40,367 nucleotides of DNA from positions 1-40,367 of the IMG/VR virus record IMGVR_UViG_3300030451_000521, one strand, 5' to 3'. The DNA comes from a virus. The position numbers and the translations under genes are program-made. Of this stretch, positions 1-8,798 are shown piece by piece. Under the pieces are notes generated by a model. It made no database searches and had not been told where the DNA came from. It saw nothing but the letters and a program-made list of their open reading frames with translations. Positions within the stretch are counted from its first letter, which is position 1; each line of letters opens with the position of its first letter.

Positions 1-804
1 TAACATTTTGGCTTGCATAGCATCTGCTATGACTTTATTGTTTTTTGCAGTCTGTTCAAAAGCACCACCGTAAGTAAAGTTTTTTCTTAAAAAATCTCCT
101 ACATTTTTGTCTGCTCTTGCTGCCGCAGCAACACCTTCAGAGCCATCTTTTATAGTGGCTTTTGCTAAAGCACTCATATAAGGTGCGGCTAAATCTAATC
201 CAGCACCTGTTGCTTTAACAGCACCACCTACAATTTTAGGAGTAGCATATACAAAGGCTGCTGTCTCTCCAAAAACTTGCAGTCTTTCTTTTAATCTTTC
301 AGTAGCAGCATCTCTGCCTTCAAGTCTTTGCAATCTTTCTTCGTCTGACTCATCATCAAAAATCATGTCTGCAAATGTATCAACATCATCTGTTGCTACT
401 GCTGCGTCTACTGCGGCAACTCCAGCCAACTGTTTACCTTTGCTTAATTTAGATAGTGCACTTGCTGCTCTTAAGCCTGGAATACCAAACTGTGTTATAA
501 GTTGTGCTGTTTTACCAGCAGTGCTATCGACTTCAGGTTTAAATTTTTCAAAGAATGCGTTTACATCTGCTGTAACATTTGTATCAAATAGTAAATCAAT
601 ACCTGTGGTTGGTAAGGTAGCAATACCTTGTGGTATAGATACAGCACCAGCAGCTATGCCTCTTCCTATATCTCCTATGAAAGAACCAGATGATCCTCCT
701 GATGCTTTTCTTTTTTGAAATCTTTGTTTAGCTATCTCTATATCTTCTGGATTGCTACTTTGAACAAAAAGGTTTGTGCCATCTGGTAGCTTAATGGTTG
801 GCAT
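1..804 (-). CDS. Large internal virion-type protein, N-terminal part (runs off window)
   Basis: An open frame of 268 codons starts at ATG 804-802 and continues without a stop to base 1, so only the N-terminal part is present. The protein begins MPTIKLPDGTNLFVQSS and has an alternating Ala/Gly-rich and charged character, with a hydrophobic Gly/Ala stretch near residues 45-65 (DIGRGIAAGAVSIPQGIA) and an acidic patch DDESDEERLQRLEGRD. No catalytic motif is visible in this part. It is the last gene of the rightward-to-left late operon seen here, directly after other non-enzymatic virion-type genes. In podoviruses such large terminal genes often encode ejection or internal virion proteins; that role is inferred from position only. 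Confidence 0.75.
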   Translation of the reverse strand, partial: MPTIKLPDGTNLFVQSSNPEDIEIAKQRFQKRKASGGSSGSFIGDIGRGIAAGAVSIPQGIATLPTTGIDLLFDTNVTADVNAFFEKFKPEVDSTAGKTAQLITQFGIPGLRAASALSKLSKGKQLAGVAAVDAAVATDDVDTFADMIFDDESDEERLQRLEGRDAATERLKERLQVFGETAAFVYATPKIVGGAVKATGAGLDLAAPYMSALAKATIKDGSEGVAAAARADKNVGDFLRKNFTYGGAFEQTAKNNKVIADAMQAKML

Positions 805-806
805 GA

Positions 807-1703
807 TTAATCGTCTGAGGCTGCAACTTTTTCCAACAATACGCTTAAGTTTTCACCACTATCATAATACAGTTCTAATAGAGCAGACGAGCTCATTGGA
901 AGACCAGTTTCTATATTAAACACCTGATCTTTGTCTTTATATTTTTTACCATACAATTCTTCTTTTACTATATTTTCTATTGCAGCAGCGTCAGCCTGTC
1001 TTTGAGTTATTGGCGTTGGTGTAGATTTTCTTTGAAATTCTCTGTAAGCTTTTAATAGTTCTGGGTCTTGGCTTATGGTTTCTATTAGTTTAAGTTGATC
1101 TGGTATTTCACCTTCTTGTCTTACTCCCTCTGCCATTGCAGCCTCGCCAAAAGCTACGAATGGATTTACAGGCACAGGTCCAGCAACAGGTTTCATCATT
1201 GCTAAAAATCCTGCCATCATTTGTTTTGCAAACTCAGGATCTTTACTTACCTTTTCCATATAACTAGATGGGAAAGCTTTTACATAGTCAAAGAATACAG
1301 GTGTTGCTCTGCCTGATTCAGCAGCTATAGTCATAGTTCTTTCTCTAAGTATGTCTCCTAGTCTATCTGAAGTTTCTACTTCTGTTGATTCTTCAGGAGT
1401 AACCATACGTGTCTTAGGCCCTGAATCTTCATCATCACCAAACAAAGCCTTGCCTCCAAAATAAGCAGCAGGAACATAACTTGCTCTTATTGCTCCTCTT
1501 CCAAGACTGCCTTGGCCAAGAGCTCTTAAACTTTTTGCTGTTATGTCTCTACCAAAACGCACTGGGCCAGATATTTCTGGTGGTATGATGCTTTCTTTAG
1601 GCTTTTGTTTTGTAATAGCTTTTGACCTAGCTTTTGGTTTAGGTTTGGGTTTAAGTTTTTTTAAGATATTTAATATACCACCAGCTATTTGTTTTCTTGC
1701 CAT
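807..1703 (-). CDS. Hypothetical virion-associated protein with Lys/Pro N-terminal tract
   Basis: This 298-residue protein has a very basic N-terminus (residues about 13-35) containing KKLKPKPKPKAR, then an Ala/Gly-rich stretch and a mostly helical C-terminal half. I do not recognise a family. Only two bases separate it from the partial gene downstream, and two bases separate it from the gene upstream, so it is co-transcribed with the internal virion-type genes. The KPKPKPK tract recurs near the start of the protein at 32998-33708, suggesting a shared function such as DNA contact or virion incorporation, but this is inference. Confidence 0.7.
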   Translation of the reverse strand: MARKQIAGGILNILKKLKPKPKPKARSKAITKQKPKESIIPPEISGPVRFGRDITAKSLRALGQGSLGRGAIRASYVPAAYFGGKALFGDDEDSGPKTRMVTPEESTEVETSDRLGDILRERTMTIAAESGRATPVFFDYVKAFPSSYMEKVSKDPEFAKQMMAGFLAMMKPVAGPVPVNPFVAFGEAAMAEGVRQEGEIPDQLKLIETISQDPELLKAYREFQRKSTPTPITQRQADAAAIENIVKEELYGKKYKDKDQVFNIETGLPMSSSALLELYYDSGENLSVLLEKVAASDD

Positions 1704-1705
1704 AA

Positions 1706-2731
1706 TTATTTCTCTATTCTGTACCCTTTAGGTATTTCATCTAACAAATAAATTTCATCATCATTAGGATCGTATTCAAAGTAACCATAATCAGGGTCAT
1801 AATAAGCCACTCCAGGCTCGTATATATCACTATAACTTTGTGATCCAAATATATCTTTTACACCTTGTTGTATTTCTGGATCAGCTCCTATTGCTCCATA
1901 ACCTATAGCACCAGGCACAGTTTTTATACTACCAAGTTTTGCAACTGGCTCTAAAGCTTTTTTAGCTTTACGCAGTCTGTTACCGATCATTAAAGCTTTT
2001 ACACCTGCACCCACTAATCCAACACCAGGTATTGCCATTGCATAGTCTAAAGGGTTAGTAGGATCAAATAACAATCCATCTTTACCAAAATATTCTATGC
2101 CTGCATCACCGCCTTCTTGAAGCTTAACTATGCCTCCGTCTTTTCTGCCCATTAGTTCGTTATACTCTTTATCTGCCATATCTCTAGCTTCTGCTTTTAT
2201 ACGCTCTTCTATTGGATTAGACATGTATTCTTTTCCGTAGAAAGCTTTTCTAAGTTGTTTGGGTAATGTTGCTAACATAGCTATACCTGTCGAAGCACCA
2301 AACTCTTTCATCGGTAATCCATCAGACTCTTCAAAAGCTTTGCCACCTGGATAAAAACCTACTCTTTCTTGGTATCTTGAAAGCAAAGGCATATCTCTTG
2401 CAACTTTACCTCTATCGTAACGCATTAAAAAATCAAATTCTTCATCTGTTATTTTGCTATAGTCTGGAGATCTTCTCGTTCTAAAAGAATCATAGTCACT
2501 AAGATATAATTTAGTAAAAATGTTTTCTAACATTTGAGATTCTTCTTCAGATAAATCAGTTACATCTAATGGTCCACCGTCTGCATAAGCAGCTATACCA
2601 CCATTAGCTTTTTTAATAACGCCTCTACCCATGAGAATATCTTTTTGAGTTATTTTGCCGTCACCACTTAAATCAGGAAAGCCACCGTCTTTTAAATTTT
2701 TAGGCTCTAGCCCAGACATTATTCCTTGCAT
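1706..2731 (-). CDS. Hypothetical virion-type protein with EF-hand-like loop and K-x-GG motifs
   Basis: The 341-residue protein carries a DLSGDGKITQKD segment near residues 20-31 that fits the calcium-binding loop of EF-hand or dockerin motifs (acidic residues at positions 1, 3/5 and 12). It also has several short Lys/Asp-Gly-Gly boxes (LKDGGF, ANGGIA, ADGGPL, KDGGIV). A hydrophobic, glycine-rich stretch lies near residues 230-250 and the C-terminus is rich in Tyr and Asp. The ATG overlaps the end of the upstream gene by one base. I do not recognise the family; the loop suggests calcium binding and the position suggests a virion component. Confidence 0.7.
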   Translation of the reverse strand: MQGIMSGLEPKNLKDGGFPDLSGDGKITQKDILMGRGVIKKANGGIAAYADGGPLDVTDLSEEESQMLENIFTKLYLSDYDSFRTRRSPDYSKITDEEFDFLMRYDRGKVARDMPLLSRYQERVGFYPGGKAFEESDGLPMKEFGASTGIAMLATLPKQLRKAFYGKEYMSNPIEERIKAEARDMADKEYNELMGRKDGGIVKLQEGGDAGIEYFGKDGLLFDPTNPLDYAMAIPGVGLVGAGVKALMIGNRLRKAKKALEPVAKLGSIKTVPGAIGYGAIGADPEIQQGVKDIFGSQSYSDIYEPGVAYYDPDYGYFEYDPNDDEIYLLDEIPKGYRIEK

Positions 2732-3993
2732 TACATCACCTTGCTGTAATCAACAGCGTAGTAACCATCCTTAACTACAACTGCATCTGGTTTAACTTCT
2801 AATACTTCTTGAGCTAACACACCTTCGCTTGGCTCTGCTTCAGAATACAATTTTTTACCTTTATCATTCCAATCCCATGTGTACCAACCGATACCTGGCT
2901 CAAGCTCGCCTATTTTTGTAATGTTTTCTTTTAATTCAATATCTGAAAAACCCATGGCTCCAAGCCCAGTCATAATAGTTCCAGCAGCACCAACTGCTTG
3001 TCCTAGTGCTGTTGGTTGTTGATAGACACCACGTTGATATGCACTTGATCCAGTGCCACCAGAAATACCTCCCATTGGTGATCCAGCAAGTAATGCTTGA
3101 CCAGTTTGTAATCTTTGTAATGGTTCTTGAGCAAGCTGTTGTGCTGCACCAAACTGTCTTGATAGTGCGGCTTGTTGTGTCGCCTGTCCTTGAGCTCCAA
3201 GTTGGTTTAGTAAATTAATCTGACTTCCCAACATGCCTTGACCTTGTTGGCCTAGACTTGCAATACCTTGACCTAAGGCCGCTTGCTGTCCACCTAAAGC
3301 TGCTTGTTGTCCAGCTAATCCTGATTGTAAGTTTGCAAGTCCAGCTTGTCTTCCTTGTTGTGCTTCAAATGATTGTCTTGCAGCGTCTTGTGCTCTGCCA
3401 AAACCTTGACTTCTAAGAGCACCTACAGCCTCAGCTGCACCTCTGCCTGTTTGTCTTGCTAATTCTTCTTGGGCTATTCTACCTCTTGATCCACCAAACG
3501 CACCTTGGCTTATAGCTCTATCACGCAATCCTATGTCTTGTTGTGCTGCTGCTCGGTTTATGTCTTGAAGTGTTTGTTGCACCACTTGATCTTCGTATGG
3601 ATCATAAAATCTTGAAGCACTGCTAGGATCAAACATTTGAGTTGCACCAATACCACTTTGCTCTGCTCTTTGTAATGCACCTATACCACCTGATACAGTT
3701 CCAGCACCCTCTTCTATCATACCTCTAGCTTGATCTACAAAAGGCATGAACTGTCCTAAGCCTTGTGAGGCTTGTCTTGCTTGTATTTGTAGTGGTGTAA
3801 GACCTGCTGTTTGTTCTATAGGTATGTCTCTAGGTTGAGATATTAAACCCTCATATTCACCAGGCGATCCAAAGTAAGATGCTAGTATTCTTCTTGAATA
3901 ATCTTCTATGTAAGGAGATACAAAAGAATAACCAGTTTGGGGGGTGGTTATAATGTCTGCTTCTGGTGTTTTTTTTGTTTTACTAAGACACAT
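2731..3993 (-). CDS. Gln/Ala-rich internal virion protein with C-terminal S74 chaperone domain
   Basis: The 420-residue protein has a central low-complexity region (about residues 75-310) rich in Gln, Gly, Ala and Leu, with repeated GQQAALG-type elements. The last 72 residues form a compact intramolecular chaperone/peptidase S74 domain: FSDIELKENI starts at about residue 349, with the Ser and Lys of the self-cleavage pair five residues apart (S350, K355), followed by the LAQEV motif and a YYAVDYSKV ending. S74 domains normally end tail fibres or spikes and cut themselves off after trimer folding. Here the domain sits on a Gln-rich body, so the mature product is probably an elongated virion protein of about 348 residues. 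Confidence 0.8.
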   Translation of the reverse strand: MCLSKTKKTPEADIITTPQTGYSFVSPYIEDYSRRILASYFGSPGEYEGLISQPRDIPIEQTAGLTPLQIQARQASQGLGQFMPFVDQARGMIEEGAGTVSGGIGALQRAEQSGIGATQMFDPSSASRFYDPYEDQVVQQTLQDINRAAAQQDIGLRDRAISQGAFGGSRGRIAQEELARQTGRGAAEAVGALRSQGFGRAQDAARQSFEAQQGRQAGLANLQSGLAGQQAALGGQQAALGQGIASLGQQGQGMLGSQINLLNQLGAQGQATQQAALSRQFGAAQQLAQEPLQRLQTGQALLAGSPMGGISGGTGSSAYQRGVYQQPTALGQAVGAAGTIMTGLGAMGFSDIELKENITKIGELEPGIGWYTWDWNDKGKKLYSEAEPSEGVLAQEVLEVKPDAVVVKDGYYAVDYSKVM

Positions 3994-3999
3994 ATTTAT

Positions 4000-4473
4000 T
4001 TAATTCCTATAATACATACCACCTATTTGGTGAAAGCCTTTTTTATCAAATAATTTTTTAGCTCGTTCAACTCCTTGTAAGTTAAACACGCCCATTATTA
4101 AAGGCTTTTCTAGTTTATTAGCATAATCTATAACTGCATCTATTAAAAGATGTGAGGGCGATGTTTGATCTTTTAGGTTTCTGTATTCAGGTAAAACAAA
4201 AAACCATCCATCTCCTACATATTCTTCTGCTGACCACCAATGTTTATCAGGTGCGACAGCTATACTACCTACGATTTTATCGCCATCACTCACATTATAC
4301 ACAATACCTTCAAACATAAAATGATTTATGTGAGCAGAAGCTCTTGACCAATCTATTTCAGGAGATTGCTCTCCTGATAAAGAATGCTCTGTCCAAAAAT
4401 TTTCAGATAAAAATTTTGCAATTTCTTGACCGTTTTCAGCACTAGGAACTATAGTTTCTAATACTAAATTCAT
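4000..4473 (-). CDS. GNAT-family N-acetyltransferase-like protein
   Basis: The 157-residue protein fits the length and layout of a single GNAT domain: an N-terminal helix, a central strand pair (GIVYNVSDGDKIVGSIAVAP), a conserved-looking middle segment (GDGWFFVLPEYRN, about residues 92-104) and a C-terminal KKLFDKKGFHQIG element typical of the acetyl-CoA fold. The pyrophosphate-binding Q/RxxGxG/A loop is not a clean match (around LKDQTSPSHLL), so activity is not certain. The start codon overlaps the stop of the upstream gene as ATGA. Acetyltransferases in phage structural operons may modify a virion or host protein; the substrate cannot be told from sequence. Confidence 0.7.
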   Translation of the reverse strand: MNLVLETIVPSAENGQEIAKFLSENFWTEHSLSGEQSPEIDWSRASAHINHFMFEGIVYNVSDGDKIVGSIAVAPDKHWWSAEEYVGDGWFFVLPEYRNLKDQTSPSHLLIDAVIDYANKLEKPLIMGVFNLQGVERAKKLFDKKGFHQIGGMYYRN

Positions 4474-5438
4474 GTTAGCTTGTTAGCAAAATCTTCTCCA
4501 ATTTTTTGCATTTCGTACATTTTACGAGCTCCAAGTAATCTTTGTTCGTATTCATCTTCTGGATTTGCACCAGCTTGTAAACCTATACCTCTTACGGCAG
4601 CAGCGTTTACAACAAATTCGCCATCACTTAACATGGCTGGTATCTTGTCGCCTCGCTCCCCACCTGGACCTGTAATTAATTCACTTCTATCTACAAACTT
4701 ACCGTCTTTAGCATATAGTTGACTTGTAATTTTTCTTGGCTGTAGATCATCAATAAAAGTTGCCTCTTTAGGCGGTGCCACCAAGGGGGAAAATGGCACG
4801 CCTTTCATTTGAGAGTAAAGTTTTGAGACCTCACTAGGATAAAATTTGTAAACAGCAGGGTTTTCTGATCGTGCATCTATAGTTATATCAGCACCTGGAG
4901 TTGTGCCTCTATAAGCATTACCACCCATAGCACCAGAGGCACCATAACCTCTTGCTAATCTCATAGCCTCTTGTTCTTCCTCTGTTAATGGTGTTGTTGT
5001 TCCAGCACCTAAAACGTTATTAATATAATCTTTTATATTAAAATCATCAGCTATAAAATCTCTTTCGTATAAACTACCTAAACCACCTGGCATACCGCCT
5101 CTTCTAAAACCTTGTGGCATTAATGTTTCAGGATCTGGTCTTCTTATCTTAGGTATAATTGCTTCAATTCCTGCAACCTTACCTGGTTTTACTAAAGGGG
5201 CAAAGTCTGATGACTCTCCTATCATTGAAAGCATTTCAGCTAATGCTTCTAATTTATTTTGTTTGTCTAAATCTTCTTGAGCTTCGTCAACAGCTTCATC
5301 AACACCTGGTTTATCAACACTAGGCATTCCACCCATAAAGTAGCCTGGCACGTCATAACCAAACTTGTCTTCTACTAAGGCAGGATTTTCTTTTGCTAAT
5401 GCCTGTATACCTTTGTTTCCTTCAGATAATTTTTTCAT
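4470..5438 (-). CDS. Virion structural protein with IPAMLSDGEFVVNA motif
   Basis: The 322-residue protein contains, near residues 260-285, the sequence GERGDKIPAMLSDGEFVVNA. This is a motif I know from the C-terminal ends of many phage tail and virion proteins (form D-x-IPAMLSPGEFVVN). The N-terminal half is acidic and Gly/Met-rich (GYFMGGMPS, RRGGMPGG). No enzymatic motif is visible. It overlaps the acetyltransferase gene by four bases and follows a small virion-type gene by two bases, so all are translated from one transcript. It is probably an internal or tail-associated virion protein. Confidence 0.72.
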   Translation of the reverse strand: MKKLSEGNKGIQALAKENPALVEDKFGYDVPGYFMGGMPSVDKPGVDEAVDEAQEDLDKQNKLEALAEMLSMIGESSDFAPLVKPGKVAGIEAIIPKIRRPDPETLMPQGFRRGGMPGGLGSLYERDFIADDFNIKDYINNVLGAGTTTPLTEEEQEAMRLARGYGASGAMGGNAYRGTTPGADITIDARSENPAVYKFYPSEVSKLYSQMKGVPFSPLVAPPKEATFIDDLQPRKITSQLYAKDGKFVDRSELITGPGGERGDKIPAMLSDGEFVVNAAAVRGIGLQAGANPEDEYEQRLLGARKMYEMQKIGEDFANKLT

Positions 5439-5440
5439 AT

Positions 5441-5776
5441 TTAATTTGCAGTTATATTGATGGATATATCTCCGTTGGTCTTAACAGAGAGTGATCCTAC
5501 TGATGCAGTCATCTCAAAGCCTTGTGCATTGCTTGGAGTATGTAACTGTATCCATTGATTGCCAGTATAAACCTGCAAAACATCAATAGATGTATTCCAT
5601 ATTACATCACCAGCGTTAAAATTTAAAGATGATATTTCAGAATCACTAAACTGTGGTGTAGAGTTTGTATCAAATTTACCTAAGTTTATTTCAAGTATTC
5701 TAATTAATCTATTAAAAGTTCCTGCTTCAACTTGGCCATTTGCTTGAGGTAATCTTGTTTCAAGTAGTTTAGCCAC
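5441..5776 (-). CDS. Small virion protein (tail-associated, inferred)
   Basis: This 111-residue protein starts MAKLLETRLPQANGQVEAGTF and ends in a beta-rich segment GFEMTASVGSLSV. That ending is strikingly like the C-terminus of the zinc-knuckle protein at 20690-21022 (GYEMTASLGEVTI) and the repeat unit of the protein at 17781-18542. The start shares a base with the stop of the tail hub gene upstream. No enzymatic motif is present. Position next to the P22 gp10-like hub suggests a small tail or baseplate component, which is inference. Confidence 0.65.
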   Translation of the reverse strand: MAKLLETRLPQANGQVEAGTFNRLIRILEINLGKFDTNSTPQFSDSEISSLNFNAGDVIWNTSIDVLQVYTGNQWIQLHTPSNAQGFEMTASVGSLSVKTNGDISINITAN

Positions 5777-7659
5777 TACCTTCTACCATCGTTTTTAACA
5801 TCTATTCTACTAGAGCCTAGCCTCCATCTAAAACCTGTTCGCACTCCTGTAGCTGCGTCATCATCAGATTGAACTCTAAGAACTAGCTGCCTGCCTCTAG
5901 CACGTGTAAAATTTTGTTGTGTAGAGCTAGTAACATCGTTTGTTGAGTTGATGGTTAAGGTATCGCCTGGAAAGTTACGAGTTTTAAGAACAAAGTTTAT
6001 TTGACCACCAGATGCAGACGAACCAAAAAACTTTACATCAGGAATAATTCTGCTAATAAAACCAAAACTATCTCCATCTTCTATATCTATATCGCCTGAC
6101 TCTATATAAACATTGTCCATTGGCGATCCGTCATCATCGTCAGAGTCTTCGTGTATATACAAATAACTTGTGCCGCTATCTTTACCTGTTGCTTTTGGCT
6201 TTTCAAATACGCCTTCGTCTAGCCAAGCTGTTCTTGATAGGTTTCCTATACTCCATACACCTTCTAAATAATTATAAGTAACATATCTATCTATTTCCTC
6301 AGATGAAGATGAACAGTAAAACCAACCAACCTCGTTAAACTCTTTGTTTGTAAAAGCTATGGTTTTAAATGCTTGAGATGAATTAAAATCATCTAACACA
6401 TAATTTAATACGCTACATACTAATCTTTTTACTGATCCTGAATAGGTATAAAAACCATCTCTTGCCATCCAATACACGCTGTCTGGCGTGTTTATTGCAG
6501 CATTAGGAGATATAAGTCCTACGTTTTCATTTATAAGATTAACACCAAAAGTAAAAGGTGCACCTACAAACTGCATACTATACAAAGATGTATCAGTCCA
6601 AATAAGTATTTCTTGTCTTGATCTTAGACCACCTACTATTTGTGATCCTGAAGATAGTCTTAGTGAACCTGCTGTATTAGTAGCAGTTGGCTCCCAGTTA
6701 GTTGCACTTTCTTGATCTGAAAATGCTATAAGCATAGGATCTATAACACCTGTTCTTGAGCTACCACTAATAGGATCAGCACCTAAAACTATAACATGCC
6801 TATCAATATCGCTTACTATGACTTGTAATCCTCTAGTTGGTACAAGATTAGCACCACTTAAACTACTTAACTCAACTGCTCTAGTGCTTGTTCCATTAGT
6901 TTTGTCCCAATAATAAATACTGCCTGCTCTTGGATTTATAATTAAATCTTCTCCAAAAGCATCGTGTGACCACAATCTTAATTGTCCAGTTTCTGTTATT
7001 GAGGTACCTGATCCCCATGTTCCAGCACCCCATGTTCCAGCACCCCAACCTGTTGATGCTACAAAAACATCTAGTCCTACATTTATTTGATAAGTTCCTA
7101 CAACGGAGGAGCCACCATTACCACTATCGGAGGAGTTTGCAGTAACTGTAGAACCAGATGTATCTTTTGCCTCTATGGTATAACTATTTGCATTTACTAC
7201 AGTTGCTATTTGATATTCTTGATTTAATACAGCAGCAGTAATATTACCACCTAAACTAGATGCACCACTAAATGTAACAAAATCGTTTTGTACAGCACCG
7301 TGACCTGTATCTGCGACTGTTATTGTTGCATCACCATTGCTTGCAGAAAATGTTACATCGCCTGCACTTGTGGTTGATCTTATTGGAGTAACATCATCAA
7401 AAGCAGACCCCTCTTTAATGTAATATTTAAGTGTAGTGCCAAGTCCTAAATATTTAGTTGAGTTTAAAGCAACCCAACCTAACAGTGCTCTGCCTGTGCC
7501 TAAGTAAGATGCACTGGTTTCTTTTTCCCAACCACCTATTTTTTCTGGTAGTCCTTTTCTAAACCTAACTAAATTACCATCTGTCCAACCGCCCTTACTC
7601 ATAAGGTCAGTCATTTCTTTGTTGATGCCTGGATTAAATTGTAATTTAGTTAATGGCAC
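5776..7659 (-). CDS. P22 gp10-like tail hub / packaged-DNA stabilisation protein
   Basis: The 627-residue protein begins MPLTKLQFNPGINKEMTD, followed by GGWTDGNLVRFRKGLPEKIGGW, a signature I associate with tail hub or 'stabilisation' proteins of P22-like podoviruses in marine genomes. About residues 95-185 form a beta-rich insert (DVTFSASNGDATITVADTGH, then QNDFVTFSGA) resembling FCCH/Ig-like modules of virion proteins. The C-terminal half is rich in Tyr/Trp beta strands. In P22 gp10 sits between the adaptor and the needle and closes the tail channel. The length is longer than P22 gp10 because of the insert. Assignment rests on recalled similarity and gene order. Confidence 0.72.
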   Translation of the reverse strand: MPLTKLQFNPGINKEMTDLMSKGGWTDGNLVRFRKGLPEKIGGWEKETSASYLGTGRALLGWVALNSTKYLGLGTTLKYYIKEGSAFDDVTPIRSTTSAGDVTFSASNGDATITVADTGHGAVQNDFVTFSGASSLGGNITAAVLNQEYQIATVVNANSYTIEAKDTSGSTVTANSSDSGNGGSSVVGTYQINVGLDVFVASTGWGAGTWGAGTWGSGTSITETGQLRLWSHDAFGEDLIINPRAGSIYYWDKTNGTSTRAVELSSLSGANLVPTRGLQVIVSDIDRHVIVLGADPISGSSRTGVIDPMLIAFSDQESATNWEPTATNTAGSLRLSSGSQIVGGLRSRQEILIWTDTSLYSMQFVGAPFTFGVNLINENVGLISPNAAINTPDSVYWMARDGFYTYSGSVKRLVCSVLNYVLDDFNSSQAFKTIAFTNKEFNEVGWFYCSSSSEEIDRYVTYNYLEGVWSIGNLSRTAWLDEGVFEKPKATGKDSGTSYLYIHEDSDDDDGSPMDNVYIESGDIDIEDGDSFGFISRIIPDVKFFGSSASGGQINFVLKTRNFPGDTLTINSTNDVTSSTQQNFTRARGRQLVLRVQSDDDAATGVRTGFRWRLGSSRIDVKNDGRR

Positions 7660-7661
7660 GG

Positions 7662-8105
7662 TTATACCTCATGCCATTCTTTGCCTTCAAATAATAAGGC
7701 TTCTGCTTCTCTCCTTCTTATTAAACCTTGTAAAACTTTACCACCTGCTTTATTCCAGCGTTTAATTTGTGCAGGCACTCCCTCATAATCTTTATCGTTT
7801 AATACTTTTAACAAAGTAGAGTTTTTCAGATTGGTTGACCCAAGATTAAATGTCCAAGATACTAAAGCATCAAATTGATTTTGTTCTAATGGCACTTCAA
7901 CAAGTTTGTTTACAGCTTCTTCAAATACCTCTACATCTTCAAGTAGTAACATGTCTGCTCTTTCTTGTGATATTTCCATACCTTCGTTTACATTATTAGT
8001 GCTTCCGTAACCTATAGTCCAAACACCTGCCGCACATTTATAAGCCTCAAGTTCACAACCCTCAAATTTTTTAATTAACGATAATCCCTCTTGTGATATT
8101 TCCAT
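7662..8105 (-). CDS. Endolysin, GH24 lysozyme (Glu-Cys-Thr type)
   Basis: The 147-residue protein is a single lysozyme domain of the T4/P22 family that cleaves the glycan backbone of peptidoglycan at lysis. The active-site spacing is preserved: E15 in KKFEG, C24 in YKCAAG and T30 in VWTIGYG. Cys replaces the usual Asp, a variant I recall from other phage lysozymes. The start is placed at ATG 8105-8103 because a strong AAGGAG box lies just upstream; the longer frame up to 8162 lacks such a site and would add 19 non-conserved residues. No signal peptide is seen, so release depends on the holin encoded immediately upstream. Confidence 0.9.
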   Translation of the reverse strand: MEISQEGLSLIKKFEGCELEAYKCAAGVWTIGYGSTNNVNEGMEISQERADMLLLEDVEVFEEAVNKLVEVPLEQNQFDALVSWTFNLGSTNLKNSTLLKVLNDKDYEGVPAQIKRWNKAGGKVLQGLIRRREAEALLFEGKEWHEV

Positions 8106-8106
8106 G

Positions 8107-8586
8107 TTACTCTCCTTTGTCATTGGTGTGAGATGCTCCGAAATAAAACGAAATAATAGCACTTGCTAACCCTCCTAAATAACCTAACACTAAATTTATT
8201 AATGCTTCGCTGTTTTGCTCTGGTGGTTGTAGGGTGACTAAAAATATATAACCAAGAAATCCACCTATGGTAAATAAACCTATAATTCTAGCTGTCCAAT
8301 CTTTGCTAAACATACCTCTAGCATGTTGTTTGTCTTGTGTTTCTAACTTAAAAACATCTACATCAAGCTCTTTCATTTGCACTTCAAACTCTTGTTCAGC
8401 TTTTTTAAGTTCCAACATTTGCTCTGGCGTAGCACTTTGCATGGCTTGTTGTATAGATTTTTGATCGTTAGATACACCTAATACTTCAGCTATTTTGCCC
8501 ATAGCCATATTGCCTAGTGGACCACCCATAGCCGATCCTAATGTTGGTGCTACAGCTCCAACTATATTTTTTAGTAATCCTTTCAT
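8107..8586 (-). CDS. Holin, 3TM (GTA-type) family
   Basis: The 159-residue protein has an amphipathic Gly/Ala-rich N-terminus (residues 1-35, GAVAPTLGSAMGGPLGNMAMGK), a charged central helix, a conserved-looking KDWTARIIG segment leading into one membrane helix (about 111-126), and a second hydrophobic helix (about 133-152) with LGYLGGLASAIISFYFGASH. This arrangement matches the 3TM holin family of phages and gene transfer agents. Holins form inner-membrane holes that let endolysin reach the wall. The lysozyme gene starts one base after its end and the next small membrane gene overlaps its start by four bases, giving a compact lysis cassette. Confidence 0.82.
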   Translation of the reverse strand: MKGLLKNIVGAVAPTLGSAMGGPLGNMAMGKIAEVLGVSNDQKSIQQAMQSATPEQMLELKKAEQEFEVQMKELDVDVFKLETQDKQHARGMFSKDWTARIIGLFTIGGFLGYIFLVTLQPPEQNSEALINLVLGYLGGLASAIISFYFGASHTNDKGE

Positions 8587-8798
8587 ATTAATATGCTCGT
8601 TAATACAGCTATACCAATAGCACCAAGAAAACCAAACACACCAAATGTGGCAGCTTTCATAGTTGAATTGATATAAGTGATTTCTTGTTTTATGTCAGAA
8701 AACTCGTTAAACGCAGTTTTCCAACGCTCATGCGATATAGTTTCTAACTTTGTTAGTCTTTCTGCTACATCATTTACTGTCATTTTTTTATTAACCAT
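8583..8798 (-). CDS. Small coiled-coil protein with C-terminal membrane anchor (lysis accessory, inferred)
   Basis: The 71-residue product has a charged helical N-terminal part (residues 1-47, NDVAERLTKLETISHERWK) and a single C-terminal transmembrane helix (about 49-70, FGVFGFLGAIGIAVLTSILI). The layout resembles XhlA-type holin accessory proteins: a cytoplasmic coiled coil tethered to the membrane. It overlaps the cyclase gene by eight bases and the holin gene by four bases. It is probably part of the lysis cassette, as a second holin or holin regulator; no spanin features are seen. Confidence 0.68.
   Translation of the reverse strand: MVNKKMTVNDVAERLTKLETISHERWKTAFNEFSDIKQEITYINSTMKAATFGVFGFLGAIGIAVLTSILI

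Noticed and set aside
3003-3218. Short frames on both strands inside the Gln-rich gene
   Set aside because: Low-complexity codons keep other frames open; the main frame with its S74 end explains the region.
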